DNA of 64,000 bases from Fulvia fulva (GCF_020509005.1 NC_063018.1:4030001-4094000), one strand, 5' to 3'; shown: positions 14,001 to 24,948, numbered from the stretch's first letter. Translations and numbers: made by a program. The notes: generated by a model not told the origin, from the sequence alone.

Positions 14001-16251
14001 CTCGAGACGCCTACTAAAAGCTCCTTAGGCAAGAACTATACTAGCCGTAATACCGCGAGTTAGTAATATATAACTAAAAAGACCGGCAAATCGAGTACGT
14101 AACAGATCACGTGACTCAAGACAATATATAGTAGTTAGTACCTAACACTACTAACTACTACGACACCCTATAGTAGTAGATAATAGATGCCCTTACCGTA
14201 GAAGACCGTAAGGAGATTATAGGCAACACGGACCCTAATCGCGAGCTATATCTATTTATATTTATACTACTAGAAGACGAGTTAATATATAACGCGTCTA
14301 ATACACCACTCTTCCCCCTAGAGCTAGAGCTCTATACACTAGAGGAGTCTAACTATATAGTTATAGAGAATAGAAAGCGCCTACGAACGGCCTACTTCTA
14401 CTATATACTATACTAGATTATAGTCGCTAATATAATTATCGGCTAGATATCCGGTATACGACCTAGAATACGCGCCTATCGCGATAAGAGCGATCGAAGC
14501 CCTATACGAAGAGGCAACAGCCCTCTAAGGCGTATTAATACTACTACCTCTATATACCGCGATGACCTTCCGCCCGAACCTTCTAACTACCGAGCCGCTA
14601 TAAAACACCGCTTCTCCTAATAGTAGATCGAAGCTATAGCTAAGGAGTTTACTAAAGCCCTAGCAATAGGCACATTTAGATAGGTAACAAAGGAAGAGAA
14701 GGATTAGGATACTTAGTAAGAGGAGGGACTTTAGCTACTACTACCGCTTAAGTAGGTATATAAATATAAACTAGACGAGTACGGTATACTAAAGAGCTTT
14801 AAGGCTAGGCTATACGTAAGAGGCGATTTATAAGGAACACACTTAGACATATACGCCGCTACACTACTAGTAAGTATGTTTCGCCTCTACTATACTATAG
14901 CCGCGAGCTTCGACCTAGAAGCCGAACAATTCGATATTGTTAACGCCTTCCTAAACTCGGACCTACTATATACTATATATCTATAACTACCTCCTAGAAT
15001 CGATAGGCCATCCTATAGACACGCCCTTAAGCTAGTTAAGGCCCTCTACGGTCTAAAGGAGTCCCCTTTATTGTAGTATAACTCCCTAACCGAGACGCTA
15101 GCCTCCCTTAGACTAGTACCCCTATCGGACTCCGAATATATCTACTATAATAACAAGGTTATATTCTTTTTTTACGTTGACGACCTAGTTATACTCTACT
15201 ACCGTAAGTATAAGGCCTATGCTACTAATATTAAGTAGCGGCTACTTACTAAGTACGAGATATATAAGCTCGGTGATCTCTCCTAGTTCCTAGGAATTAA
15301 GGTTACGCGCGACAGAAACAAGCGCTTACTATAGCTCTCTTAAGAAGACTATATTAAGAAGCTAGCCGCCAAATTTAGTATATCTACGAATGTACGCAAA
15401 ACGATAGTGCTAGTAGATCAACACCTTAATTAGACCGTTCTAGAGGGTTATTAACCCACCTCTATCGCCATCCTTACGTACTAATAACGTATAGGATCCC
15501 TTAACTTCGCCGCTATATATACGCGGCCTAACATCGCCTTTTCCTTGTCTATACTATCGTAGTATCTAACTAAGCTAACTAAGATACACCTCAAGCTTAT
15601 AGATTAGTACTTACGCTATCTCCTAGAGACTAAGAACCTCTGCCTTATATATAGCGCTAGTAAATACATCACTAGCCTTTATAGCTAACTAGAGCACCTC
15701 GGTAGTAACTACGAGTTCTTTAGAGTATCGGACGCGTCCTACGGCATAAATAATGACAGGACTAGCTTAAATAGCTAGGTCTTTATACTGTTCGGTAGAC
15801 TAGTAGATTATAAGGCATCTGAACAAATCACTATTACCAAGTCCTTAATAGAGGCTAAGCTACTCGGGCTTTCGTAAGCCGCCTTAGAGCTTATATAGTA
15901 GGAACGAGTCTTCGCTAAGATACACCTTCAGTTCAATTAGCGTACCTACTTATACTACGACAATACGTAGACTATCCGCCTTATTAACTAATAAGGGCAA
16001 AAGCTTAATACGAAGCTACGCTACGTTAATATCTACTACTACTAGCTCCGATAGCGAGACTAGCGCGGAGACATTAAGATCAAGTATCTTAGTACTAACG
16101 ACATGCCTATAGACGGGCTGACCAAGCTGCTTCTACTATAGAAGCACAAGCACTTCGTTAAGCTGCTTAATATAGCTAAGGAAGGCGTAGACCTACGTAC
16201 CTTAGTGCCCTCTATAGCCGAATTAGGAGGTAACGGGCTAATAGACGCCTA
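11040..16251 (+). pseudogene. Copia gag-pol of the complete element, broken by stops
   Basis: Gag region (about 11040-12200) ends in an Arg/Ser/Asn/Gly-rich tract (about 11900-12000). Integrase (about 12960-13900) shows the central D...N-x-x-E style core and the conserved end region ERALIGYLIGYDS. RT (about 14640-15330) carries FFFYVDDLVILYY at 15165-15205. RNase H ends with a degraded ADGLTK motif near 16110. Stops within conserved blocks fall at TAG in place of expected Trp or Gln (NIK*RLLTKYEIY, GDLS*FLGIKV), the signature of C-to-T change at CpA on either strand. No full-length product is possible. Confidence 0.85.
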
Positions 16252-17331
16252 AGAAGCCCGTAGTAGCGGCCTTACCTTATCTCGAAACGAACACCGAACG
16301 GCTTTATCTTTACGGACACCTCTCTAGAAGCGCTAGTAGGCGCAAAACACGGCTACTAGTAGCTACTAATACTATAGACGATAACAAAGCTAGGGCAAAG
16401 TATCTACTATTCACCGGTACGGCCCTAGTACTATTATTAATAGGTTTTTCTCGGACTCCTATTAGCTAATAGCGTAAGGGTGAGAAACACCCCTATTACT
16501 AGTAGTAGCGCACGCGCGCGACAAAAGTAGCGCGTCTAATTAGAAAGCGAGAAACGCCTCTAACTTACTACTAGTAATAATACTACTACCTTATTACTAC
16601 ATTATCCGCTACTTTCGCACCTCACACATAGTACACACTTGCCTAAAACAAAAAGGTATCACTACCCTAAGGTGATGACCTTTAAAAGTGTAGAAAGTAA
16701 GGTACCCCGAAGGTACCTTTTTAACTTTCCGATACCGTTGCTCCGGTATTACCTATTAGAGCCCTATTACACCTTATATAGTGTAAGCTCTGTCGTAGAT
16801 AGCCTAGTACATTGCGCTACTAACTAGTATCTTATACTCCCTAGGGGTAGAGCGAGCTCTCTTACTATTCGCCGGAGCGAAATAACTTAGTATAGAGCAA
16901 TTATCGGACAATTTAATAAGTTAAGCGGACGACAATATATGTTTAAGCATACGATAGGACTAAGGCTACCCCTAGATTGAACTTAGGACCTCTAATGTTT
17001 GCCGGTAGGTAAGATAATTATATACTTAAGTAAAAGTCCGTATAACGGGACTATTACCTAAGCTATCTTACCGGTAACAGTTATACATTCTATACTTTAT
17101 TATATAGGTAATAATAGCAGTAGTAAAAGTGAGGAATAAGGGAAGGGGTACAAAGCTCACCTTACTCACCTTAGCTCACTTCACTTAAAACAGCTGACTT
17201 ACCCTTACTATAGCAGTAGTAACACCGAGGGCCTAACGTTACTACTATAGGTAGGGGGGGTAGTTATGACAGGGTGCACGCGTTTATATAGAAATCAGCT
17301 CATTCACTCTAGCGCACGAGCTAAGGGGGTA
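16252..17331. other. Unusually long 3' untranslated part of the Copia
   Basis: About 1.08 kb lies between the RNase H stop and the 3' LTR. I see no protein family here; the longest open stretch (about 62 codons at 16639) has no recognisable domain. It contains an imperfect hairpin near 17008-17085 and a purine tract just before the LTR. It could be 3' UTR or a captured or nested piece. Confidence 0.5.
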
Positions 17332-17538
17332 TGTCGCGATCCGAGCGTATATATAGGCAACATCCTATTATTAAAACTTAAGGCCACGTACGCTAAGAAT
17401 CAGGTGACTAATTAGTCACCTATAGCCTCTTCAAGAGCAACACTTGTCTATTCTAGATAGACATATACAATACATAACCTGCTTTTGAAACACCCTATAT
17501 AAGCCCGTATAATAACTTCCTATACTTCTAACGTGATA
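17332..17538 (+). repeat. 3' LTR of the complete Copia
   Basis: 207 bp, TGTCGCGATCC to TGATA, matching the 5' LTR. It retains several C and G bases where the 5' LTR has T or A (for example AATCAGGTG against AATTAGGTG), so it has slightly fewer RIP mutations. It has the same 20-bp palindrome. Confidence 0.9.
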
Positions 17539-17543
17539 AGTAA
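17539..17543. repeat. Target site duplication AGTAA (right)
   Basis: Partner of 10726-10730; it shows the element is a simple insertion that has not recombined. Confidence 0.8.
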
Positions 17544-17884
17544 TAACGCTAGGCTATAGATACTATTAGAGGGTTTATTAGGGAGATAAGTTTACGCTAT
17601 TATAGAGGTTTGAAGATAATGTTAATAATAGCGACAAGATAGATAAGAATAAGGATATAACTAATTAGTAGAGAGTAGTTAGGGGATTAAGAAGTCAGAC
17701 AGAGAGAGAGTTATAGAGGGCTTTAGTAAGGATATATAGACTACAAATAATGTTGTTGCTTAATAAGGATTGAAGAGCCTTCGGCGCTTCACGAGGACTG
17801 GCTCTGCCGCCTCGTAACACATTTTATTATATCTGTACCCGGTGTTTTCAGACCCTCGCAAGCTCGGAAAGTGGTGGCTTCACT
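17544..17884. other. Edge of repeat island, no gene
   Basis: AT-rich, partly RIPped DNA up to about 17765, then a GC-richer stretch reaching the 3' end of the next gene. No domain is seen. Confidence 0.4.
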
Positions 17885-18845
17885 TTAACACCACAACACC
17901 GAGCGATAGCAGCGGTCTGATTTAGGAGATAGCCTTCGTTCTGCTGTAGAGGTGAGCTCATCTAGTTTCTGCAAGCAATCTTGAGCTGTAGGCGGATACA
18001 GATCAGTGTCTGGACAATCCTCTTCCAATCGACTGAGTCTTACCTGGTCTCCAATATACTTGCCGAACTCTGGAATAATGCCGATAATGACTTCCGTAGC
18101 AGCACCAAGTTTTCCGCACTGTAGTGCTGGCTGCGCAATCTCGGCGCTGGTGATGCTGACTCCGAGGCTGTCGGCGCGCAAGCTGCCATCTCGATTGTAC
18201 AACGTGAGGGTCATCTCAGTTGGAACCTTGTAGGTGGTGCTCTTGTCATAGCAGAGGAAATCAGCCTCGTTGCCACCGCCAACATTCTTGTTGCTGAAAA
18301 GGCGCATTAGTACCTGGTTACCTCTCTGGTACTTTGGCGATGGCTCACCAGTCACACATATCATCGCGGAAAGCGCCACATAGCGCCTTAGGATCGTCAG
18401 AGCAGCCCCCAAGGCCGCAGCCGCGGCATTTTTTGTACACCAAATCGTCCTCCTCTTGGATTTTCTGGACCATTTCCCACATCGACTTGACGAGCTGGTT
18501 GCGAACCTGGATGCCGGGAACTTCCTCCACAAAACCCCAGTCGCCCTTCAGCTTTACGCCAACTTGTAGGTCTGGCTTGTCGTCGCTAACACAGCGTAGT
18601 TTGGAACCGAACACGTCGTACGAATCGTCCGTCTCGATACCAGTGGCATCACCACTGCCGTAGCCCTTCTGCCAGATGGCACCGAAAAGATCTGCGTCCC
18701 CGACCTTGATAAAATCGCCCGTGTAGTGGAACTCCAGGTAGTATGGGAGGTCGGCACGCTTGCGAACCCCGTTGACGCGCTCGGCTTGCTGAGGTGCCGC
18801 AGCGGCCAAGGGCAGTGCGGCGAGGACTGCGGGAGAAAACTTCAT
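17885..18845 (-). CDS. Putative secreted protein, two exons, 301 aa
   Basis: Exon 1 is 18349-18845 and exon 2 is 17885-18293. The 55-nt intron (18294-18348) has a GTGAGC donor, a TACTAAT branch site and a TTTTCAG acceptor, and the model closes in frame. Residues 1-17 form a signal peptide (MKF, hydrophobic Ala/Leu core, cleavage near Ala17-Pro18). A dibasic Lys29-Arg30 resembles a Kex2 pro-peptide site. The mature part is acidic and Cys-containing, with a clustered KKCRGCGLGGC segment and further Cys in exon 2. I do not recognise a family. A TATAAAG lies about 120 bp upstream of the ATG. It is probably an extracellular protein of unknown role; other frames over this locus are shadows. Confidence 0.75.
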
Positions 18846-18966
18846 ATCGGAGTCGAGCGATGCAAAGAAGAGTGACTGAGGATGAAGAAGGGTAATGATA
18901 AGGATATTGAGATGATGTTGTTCTGCAGAATCCAGATACAATTTCCAGCAAGCAGTGAAGGATCCT

Positions 18967-18973
18967 CTTTATA
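18967..18973 (-). promoter_or_regulatory. TATA box candidate
   Basis: TATAAAG on the minus strand, about 122 bp upstream of the ATG at 18845; spacing suits a fungal core promoter. Confidence 0.4.
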
Positions 18974-19846
18974 CTTGCTGATCATTTCGCAGTACACGTG
19001 TACAATAGCTGACTACTATGAGTCTATGACAGTGTCACATGGTTGTCTGCCAGGTTTCGCGAGGCTCTAACGCAGCCACGAGGGCACCACGCAGTTCTCT
19101 GATGGAATACAGCCATTGGATTGACTGGGCCAAGCTTGTTGTCCGATACCTCATCTGAGAACCTCGTTATCACAGCACTGTCAGCATATCCGGTGTCGTT
19201 TGGTTGGCAAAGTCTGACACTAGCGAAGATTTTGCGAAGCAGACAATTCCATGCGATTCACACCCACTGCCAGTAAGGAGGCGATGGCAACAACGTGTTG
19301 ACCGATGGCGTGCGAGAGGCCAAATCAACAGGACATGTGGTCGTTAGATGAAATGCCATTGGAGACTCATCATGAGGTGATGTGCTTGTTCGCTGCTTGG
19401 TCAGTGCTTGGAGAGGCAAGCTTCCGGGACGAGCAAGCATGCTGCCTCTTGCAAGGTAGGGGCGGCCGCGTGGGGTGAGCAGAGCGTATGCTACCTCCAT
19501 GATCTGAGGCACTCAATGGGACCACCTCGATGATGGGCTAGATGGTGCGGCCACGGCTGGTCGGACTGCTGCTTTCATGTAGCTGGTATCTGTGAACCCT
19601 TCTGCCCCCCCCCCACCTATTACATTTCTCGATCCGTCAGCTTTTTTGCACTACCTGTGAAGGTTGCGCCAACGGTAAGCAGCAATCCCGACTGCAGCAG
19701 CAACAGCCAACCAGTGAACAGCAAACACGCGAGGTGTTATTCGCATACCGAGAAATACGACCCAGCGAACACACTTGCCGCAAACCACTCTTCAAAGCAA
19801 CAGCGTTCCTCCAGGATTACTTGAGCGGGCTACTGCTCGTTCTACC
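18974..19846. other. Intergenic, no supported gene
   Basis: Normal base composition and no RIP signature. Short open frames occur on both strands without recognisable domains or splice structure. A C-homopolymer run lies near 19605. Confidence 0.4.
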
Positions 19847-20489
19847 TTATCGGCGATGATGAGTCGGCAGCGGCAGTGCCACTGGAGTCGCCTGGCCATG
19901 CACAACACTACGCCTCGCGGCTGTCCGGAGGTCAGTGTTCGATGAGTCGAAGTAGGCTGCCGGAGGGAGTCCTGGCGGCATCGGTGAAGACTGCATAGTA
20001 CTAGACAGTATTCCTGAGCTACTCTGCAGCGGCTTGTGGATGACAGTCTCTGACGAACGGGGTGTCGGAGCTGATGCTGTAGAGAATTGGTACATCAGTA
20101 GTTGCACAAGCTGACAAAGACAAGAAGGGTCGAGGTTAATATTTACCTGCGTTGTTCTGCAAGCCTGGCGAGCACCAATAGAAAGTGCTCAAACTGTAGA
20201 CGTTGCGGGCGTCTTCGACACCAGCCTCGATAGTGGCATTGTCGCGCAAGACTGCGGTGTCAGCATTGCCACTGTGCTGGTCCGGCGGCGCCTCGAGTCT
20301 CTGTGTCGGAGCACGCAGATGTGTTGACGCGACGAAGCACAAGCAGATGTAGCATAGTGCTAGCGAGGTTGTCAGCCAGGCTATGTAGATTGGCCTTGTC
20401 ACCCGAGTCGCAGTGACTGCAAGGAGAGCGGCGGAGCAGATTGTCGACACAACGGATGCGGCCAGCAGGAAGGTGATACGATGTCCCAT
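19847..20489 (-). CDS. Hypothetical small membrane protein, 190 aa
   Basis: Exon 1 is 20147-20489 and exon 2 is 19847-20076, joined across a 70-nt intron (20077-20146) with GTAAAT donor, CTGAT branch site and TCTACAG acceptor; the reading frame is kept. Residues about 5-27 and 35-56 are hydrophobic and likely span the membrane. A polar loop and a Ser/Pro-rich tail follow, ending in basic THHRR. A nearer AG acceptor would break the frame, which supports this model. No family is recognised. Further upstream exons cannot be excluded. Confidence 0.45.
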
Positions 20490-21493
20490 CGTGTGTACCG
20501 TAACCTTGATCTTGATCTGCGTTGGTGATTTCCCGATTCCGCGGAGAGTGGTTTTCGGAGAGGGAAGCTGGGTTCAGAAGCTGAAGGCCGCCTGTTGAGC
20601 ACATCTCGCCTTTCGACACCTGAAGAATTCATAAACAGTTCCCAGCCTGTATCAGAGATTGATTCACCAGCAACACGAGATATTCATTCACGGTTGATCA
20701 ACCAAGATTCCATAGCTTGTCATACAACATATCCTCTCGGGTGACGGTGTACGGCAGCGGTCCGGAGTGATAGACCTCACCAGGATATTAGATGCCTATA
20801 CGCTTGGCCTGCCTTCTTTCTTGGTGCGTGCTCATCCATTACATCAAGGAGAAGGGAGCGCTTAACTCTTCGAAAAAGGCCCGAAGTGGATGGTACTGCC
20901 CGACTCGGGCGTTTGGACACGTCCTATCCCGTTTGCAAGTGTCATCTCGGTCCGTATTGGATGATTTGGTGATTATGGGGATGCTTCCAATGTCGTGGTG
21001 TTGTGTAGGAACGGAAGAAGAAGGAGAGGTTGGCCGACAACAACGGTAGTTGTAGCCACTTTCAGATCCGGAGTCTTGGCACCGTCGCGTCGTGACCAGA
21101 TGTTTCGTCGCGCTCTTCTTCCCTTCAATGTTCCCTTCATCTTCAATTCCTCTTGCAAACACGGACGGAAACAATGCATACCAACTCAGACTCTGACACG
21201 TGAATTCAGTCTACTTGTCATGCGCGGATCTACCTGGTGACCTATGTTCGTCCCCTCGACCTTCACGAAACGCTGTGACTTGTTCGGACATGAAGGACCT
21301 TCAAAACACCAACGAGTATCTCAAACTATACCTGAACGTCTTAGGCACCAGCTTTGCCATATCCGAGCACCAACAATCTGTCGAGATATTATCTGCAGCC
21401 ACCGCAATGGCGTTCAAACAGCTCGCAAATGGGTGAAGCACCCCAGATCTCCGTCTACAGGAAGGCAAGAGGCATCGTGGCAGTGCATTCCCA
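20490..21493. other. Intergenic, no supported gene
   Basis: Many overlapping short frames on both strands, none with a domain. The last 100-200 bp may contain degraded N-terminal sequence of the GMC-oxidoreductase pseudogene, but I cannot align it to the FAD-binding region. Confidence 0.4.
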
Positions 21494-22751
21494 TTGGCCG
21501 AACGCATGTTCGAGTCTTTCCAGAGCAAGGGTATGCCATACGATGCTGACATGTTTAGCCACGGCAACACTGTCCAGGGTTGCGGCCATGCCATGAGGAC
21601 GACATGCCAAGGATACCGTGCGACCGCTGCAGACTACGTGACGAAGGACCAGCAACGGCCCAATGTCAAAATCAGATGCGATGTCACTGTGGATAAGGTT
21701 GTTACCGTCAAGGGAACCGATAGGCTTCTCGAAGCCAACGGAGTCGAGTACGTTGATGCGAATGGGAACAGGTTCTCGGTGAACGCCTCCAGGAAAGTCA
21801 TCGTTACTGCCGGCACTTATTGTAGTCCTGCAGTGCTTATGCGATCGGGTATCGGACCGAAGGCTGAGCTCGAAGCACTCGATATTCCCGTACAACTCGA
21901 CTTGCCTGGCGTTGGTGAGAATCTGCAAGATCACCAGCTTATGTGGACATACTACGAGAGCAGCGACCCAACTCTGACCGACGACGCCCGCATAAACCAC
22001 GATCCAGACGCGTACAACACTGCCCATAAGGAATGGACGGAGAGCAAGAGTGGATTCATGGCAGTATTCCCATTCGGTGCTTTCGGCTTTGCGAGACTCT
22101 CAGAGCGCCTCGACAAGGAGAACAGCCCTGCCAGTGAGGAATGGCGCAGCTTCCCGCGCGAGGAAGGTCGTGATCCAATGAGCTTGACCGCAAACCAGCC
22201 TAATTTGGAATTCTTCAACACTGTCGGCTACGGAGGTCCTCCAGAATACACCGACTTCCCCAAAGAGGGCCAACATGCTTTCGGGATGTGCTGTTTCCTG
22301 TGCGGTCTCAAAGGCCGTGGAAAAGGGACCATTAAGACAAAGGATCCAATCACACCTCCATTCGTGAACCCAAGATATCTCGAAGACAGACGTGATCTCC
22401 TCATGATGACCGAGGGCGTACGATTCGCGAACGAGATCGTCATGGAGGGTGCGGGTACCAAGAATGTTGTCAAAGGCGCCTGGCCACCTGGAGCTAAGCA
22501 TCATCTGAACAAGATTAACGAGGACTGGCAACCATTTGTCCGAGAACGATGTTCAACATCTTATCACCCGGGAGGTACCGCCAAACTGAGCAAGCGTGAT
22601 CACGAAGAACTTGCGGGTGGCAGACTGCTCGATTATGCCCACGTTGAACTCAGGACATACTCAAATGCCAGCATATGGGATTGCTGAGAAGGCGGCGGAG
22701 TATATTTTGCAAGCGGCACGAAGCTCGACTGGGAAGGACGAGGCGGGTTGA
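21494..22751 (+). pseudogene. Truncated GMC oxidoreductase pseudogene
   Basis: The open part (21494-22687) encodes the middle and C-terminal substrate-binding domain of a glucose-methanol-choline oxidoreductase: GCGHAMRTTCQGYRATAADYV, VIVTAGTYCSPAVLMRSGIG (the GMC signature 2 region), LPGVGENLQDH, and catalytic YHPGGT. The N-terminal FAD-binding GxGxxG half is missing. Near 22650, about 25 codons are lost and the frame shifts: the family-typical end (second catalytic His in SGHTQMPAYGIAEKAAEYI) continues in another frame to a stop at 22751. There is no RIP signature, so decay is by deletion and frameshift. Confidence 0.75.
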
Positions 22752-23510
22752 ATCTTCAGTGTTGTTAGGAGCATAAGTGTTATTTTCGTGTATTGTTGAG
22801 CGAAGGGTGCTTGGGGGGCATGCGGAAGTGAATGCAAGCCCCCCGCGTTGGCACTATGCGTCGTAAAGTATCGCGTTGTAGGTGCCGCCGTCGTTATGTC
22901 GCATTGTGCACGGGCAGCTGTTACAGTATAGGTCGATGAGATGATGCCGATTAGGCTAAACTTCAGAACGGGCGCAGAATTGAGCCCGGGCTATGATTCG
23001 TCAAAACTCGAGCAGCGCAGCACGCTTGCACGCTAATTAGCGCTTGCTTTCACGTGACGGCAACGCGATGCCATGCGGTATCATTTTATATAGCGCTTTA
23101 TCTTGCAACATTGCAATAATAGCCTTCAGATTTGCGAAACGTGTTGTCGGCATGTTGAAGCTGCGGCACAACCTGGATACAGGCTGTCCGCCATGCCATC
23201 TCGTGGGCGTTACTTTCTACGTCGAGGCGGAGTGGATGTCATGCGAAACGGACAGCTCGTTCTGGGATCTGTGTCACTACGTCTTAATACACATCTGTCC
23301 ACTACCTTCCTCTGCGTGCTAGAGAGCCTCTGCCTGGCAGTAACAAGATCTTCTGTACCACCCACAACGCCGCGCTTCCCAGTCGTGCAGAACCTAGCCT
23401 AGTGTCTAGGGACACTACTATCGGACACCACCCTCGGCTACTTAAAACAATTGCCCTTTGATTCTAATAAACTGCCTATCAATCTTAATTAATGCGAGGA
23501 GACCCAACTT
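22752..23510. other. Intergenic, no supported gene
   Basis: No recognisable coding sequence. Composition is normal in the first half and becomes AT-richer after 23400. Confidence 0.4.
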
Positions 23511-23524
23511 TTTTAAGAGATACT

Positions 23525-23602
23525 GCCTAACCCTCCCTAACCCTCCCTAACCTTCCTAACTACTAACTCTTACCCTCCTAACCCTAACCCTTATCCCCTA
23601 AC
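23525..23602. repeat. Degenerate interstitial telomere-like tract
   Basis: Repeated CCCTAA-type units (CCTAACCCTCCCTAACCCT, then CCTAACCCTAACCC after a degenerate stretch), resembling the fungal telomere repeat TTAGGG read on the C-rich strand. It is flanked by single-copy-looking DNA and is therefore internal. Confidence 0.65.
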
Positions 23603-23831
23603 CTCGCGAGGTGTTGTACGCAATCTAGAGTGCTTACAGATTGTCAATCGAATCAGGAAGGCGGTCAAAATCTAGGGTCCAGTTCTTAGACTTAGAAAGA
23701 TCTGGCGCAGCACGAGTAGCCGAGGGTAGTGTTAGATGGTGGTGTCCCTAGAGACTGGGAGAACCTAGTCTACCGAGCCATGAAACGGTCCAAGCGTACA
23801 ACCTCGTACAACACTTTTCCAATCCCATATC
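23603..23831. other. 3' flank of the small secreted protein gene
   Basis: Non-coding; it leads directly to the stop codon of the minus-strand gene. Confidence 0.35.
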
Positions 23832-24201
23832 CTACCACAACTTCTCCCAGCACCACTGATAATACTGCGTTCCATACGATTTGCACGCCTTATCCCACTC
23901 GCAATTATCCATCGATCGGGTACCGTCGTCTATGGGGTTGCCAACGCACTATCGCATAATCAGTCAGTCGACTCGAGAACAGCACTCCAGATGACCGTAC
24001 CTGATGATGCGGAGCCCCTTTGTATTTGAGTTGTTTGGATCCATGATCTGTCTTGTACTTGTCGCAAGCCTGTTCCGTGACCCAGTCATTTTGGAGGTTG
24101 TCCTTGCTATCGTGGCATTTGCAGTTCAAGTAGTGAGCGCAGCCGTGTATACTTGTGGTGAAAAGAGCTAAGAGTGTGAGGAGGATCGTTGGAAAGTACA
24201 T
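23832..24201 (-). CDS. Small cysteine-rich secreted protein, 105 aa (effector-like)
   Basis: Exon 1 is 24001-24201 (67 codons) and exon 2 is 23832-23948, separated by a 52-nt phase-0 intron (GTACGG donor, CTGAC/CTGAT branch region, GCGATAG acceptor). Residues 1-20 are a clear signal peptide ending in His-Gly. The mature 85 residues contain eight cysteines (21, 27, 29, 46, 68, 83, 89, 100) and many aromatics, and end in WCWEKLW. Even Cys count, small size and secretion fit the broad class of fungal effector-like or antimicrobial proteins. No specific family is recognised, so the function is unknown. Splicing joins all eight cysteines in one frame, which supports a real gene. Confidence 0.75.
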
Positions 24202-24769
24202 GGTTGCTGTTTGGCTGATTGGGGTCTTGAGAAGTGGTGCTGTGGGCTGTCGACAGTGCTGCAAGACGCGGCCGCTCTATGTACTTATGGAAGATGATCC
24301 TCCATGGCGACATTGCGTTCAGCCTGTATAGTCGTATACTCCATAAGACAATGGTCTGGTATCCCACTCACGTCAGGCACAGTCGTGCTTGCTGCTGCGA
24401 CATCCCGAGATAATGCCAGCTCGGCCCGGCATTGTCAAATTGCTTTGCATACCAACGAACCAATGCTTGTGAGAATTGAAACCCGTGGTGATCCGTTCCT
24501 CATAGGTGTTCGTTATGGCCTGCCTTTCTTCGTGACAACCTTGCCGACGTAGTATTGGTCGTCGAGCCTTAAATTTGGGCGCTATGCGTGGCGGTCATAT
24601 AGGCCTCGGAGTGGACCCGGTTCTCGTAGAGTATTCAGTACACGTGGTAGATCGTATGGCACTGATGAGAAGTCTACAGAGTATGGCGTGCTCGCGAGCA
24701 TAGCTAGCAGCGGTGTTTTCAGTGGATCAATAGAACATCCTGGCGACCCCGTGTTGGCCCGCTGTTAAA
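24202..24769. other. Intergenic, no supported gene
   Basis: Upstream region of the small secreted protein gene. No domains are seen on either strand. Confidence 0.4.
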
Positions 24770-24773
24770 ATGT

Positions 24774-24832
24774 GCTGTTGGCGGTTGTGAACCTCCAAAG
24801 GTAAGCGTAGCGGAGTGGAGCTCTCTACCAAC
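24774..24832 (+). repeat. Short dispersed repeat, copy 1
   Basis: About 55-60 bp (TGTGCTGTTGGCGGTTGTGA through GCGTAGCGGAGTGGAGCT) closely matching 62451-62503. Both copies lie at the outer edge of a transposon cluster. Confidence 0.6.
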
Positions 24833-24948
24833 CCTTCTAGACTGCAAAGTAGCGTACGATCCACGCTACCGCTACCCGACGTACAGTGCTTATTATACGA
24901 CGACATAGGCGTTAGCGACAAGTATATGTTTGTGAGTTCGCCGACAGG

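Larger units (their letters stand above)
10731..17538 (+). mobile_element. Structurally complete Copia retrotransposon, RIP-inactivated
   Basis: A 6.8-kb element bounded by two 207-bp LTRs and a 5-bp AGTAA duplication. Downstream of the 5' LTR is GTTATAAGCCCGATTAGCGC. With two RIP changes reversed this reads as a primer-binding site complementary to an internal, anticodon-containing part of initiator tRNA-Met, the half-tRNA priming known for Copia (inference). Gag, integrase, RT and RNase H follow in Copia order, all interrupted by TAG/TAA. A purine tract (AAGGGGG) precedes the 3' LTR. It inserted into the end of the older minus-strand Copia fragment. Confidence 0.9.

Noticed and set aside
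600..16251. TAG-rich but protein-like frames suggested an alternative genetic code (TAG read as Gln or Trp)
   Set aside because: Neighbouring intact genes use TAG and TAA as real stops, and the same regions show Cys-to-Tyr and His-to-Tyr changes plus CA/TG depletion; RIP explains all of it.
16639..16827. 62-codon ORF in the Copia 3' region
   Set aside because: No domain and it lies in RIPped noncoding DNA; chance open frame.
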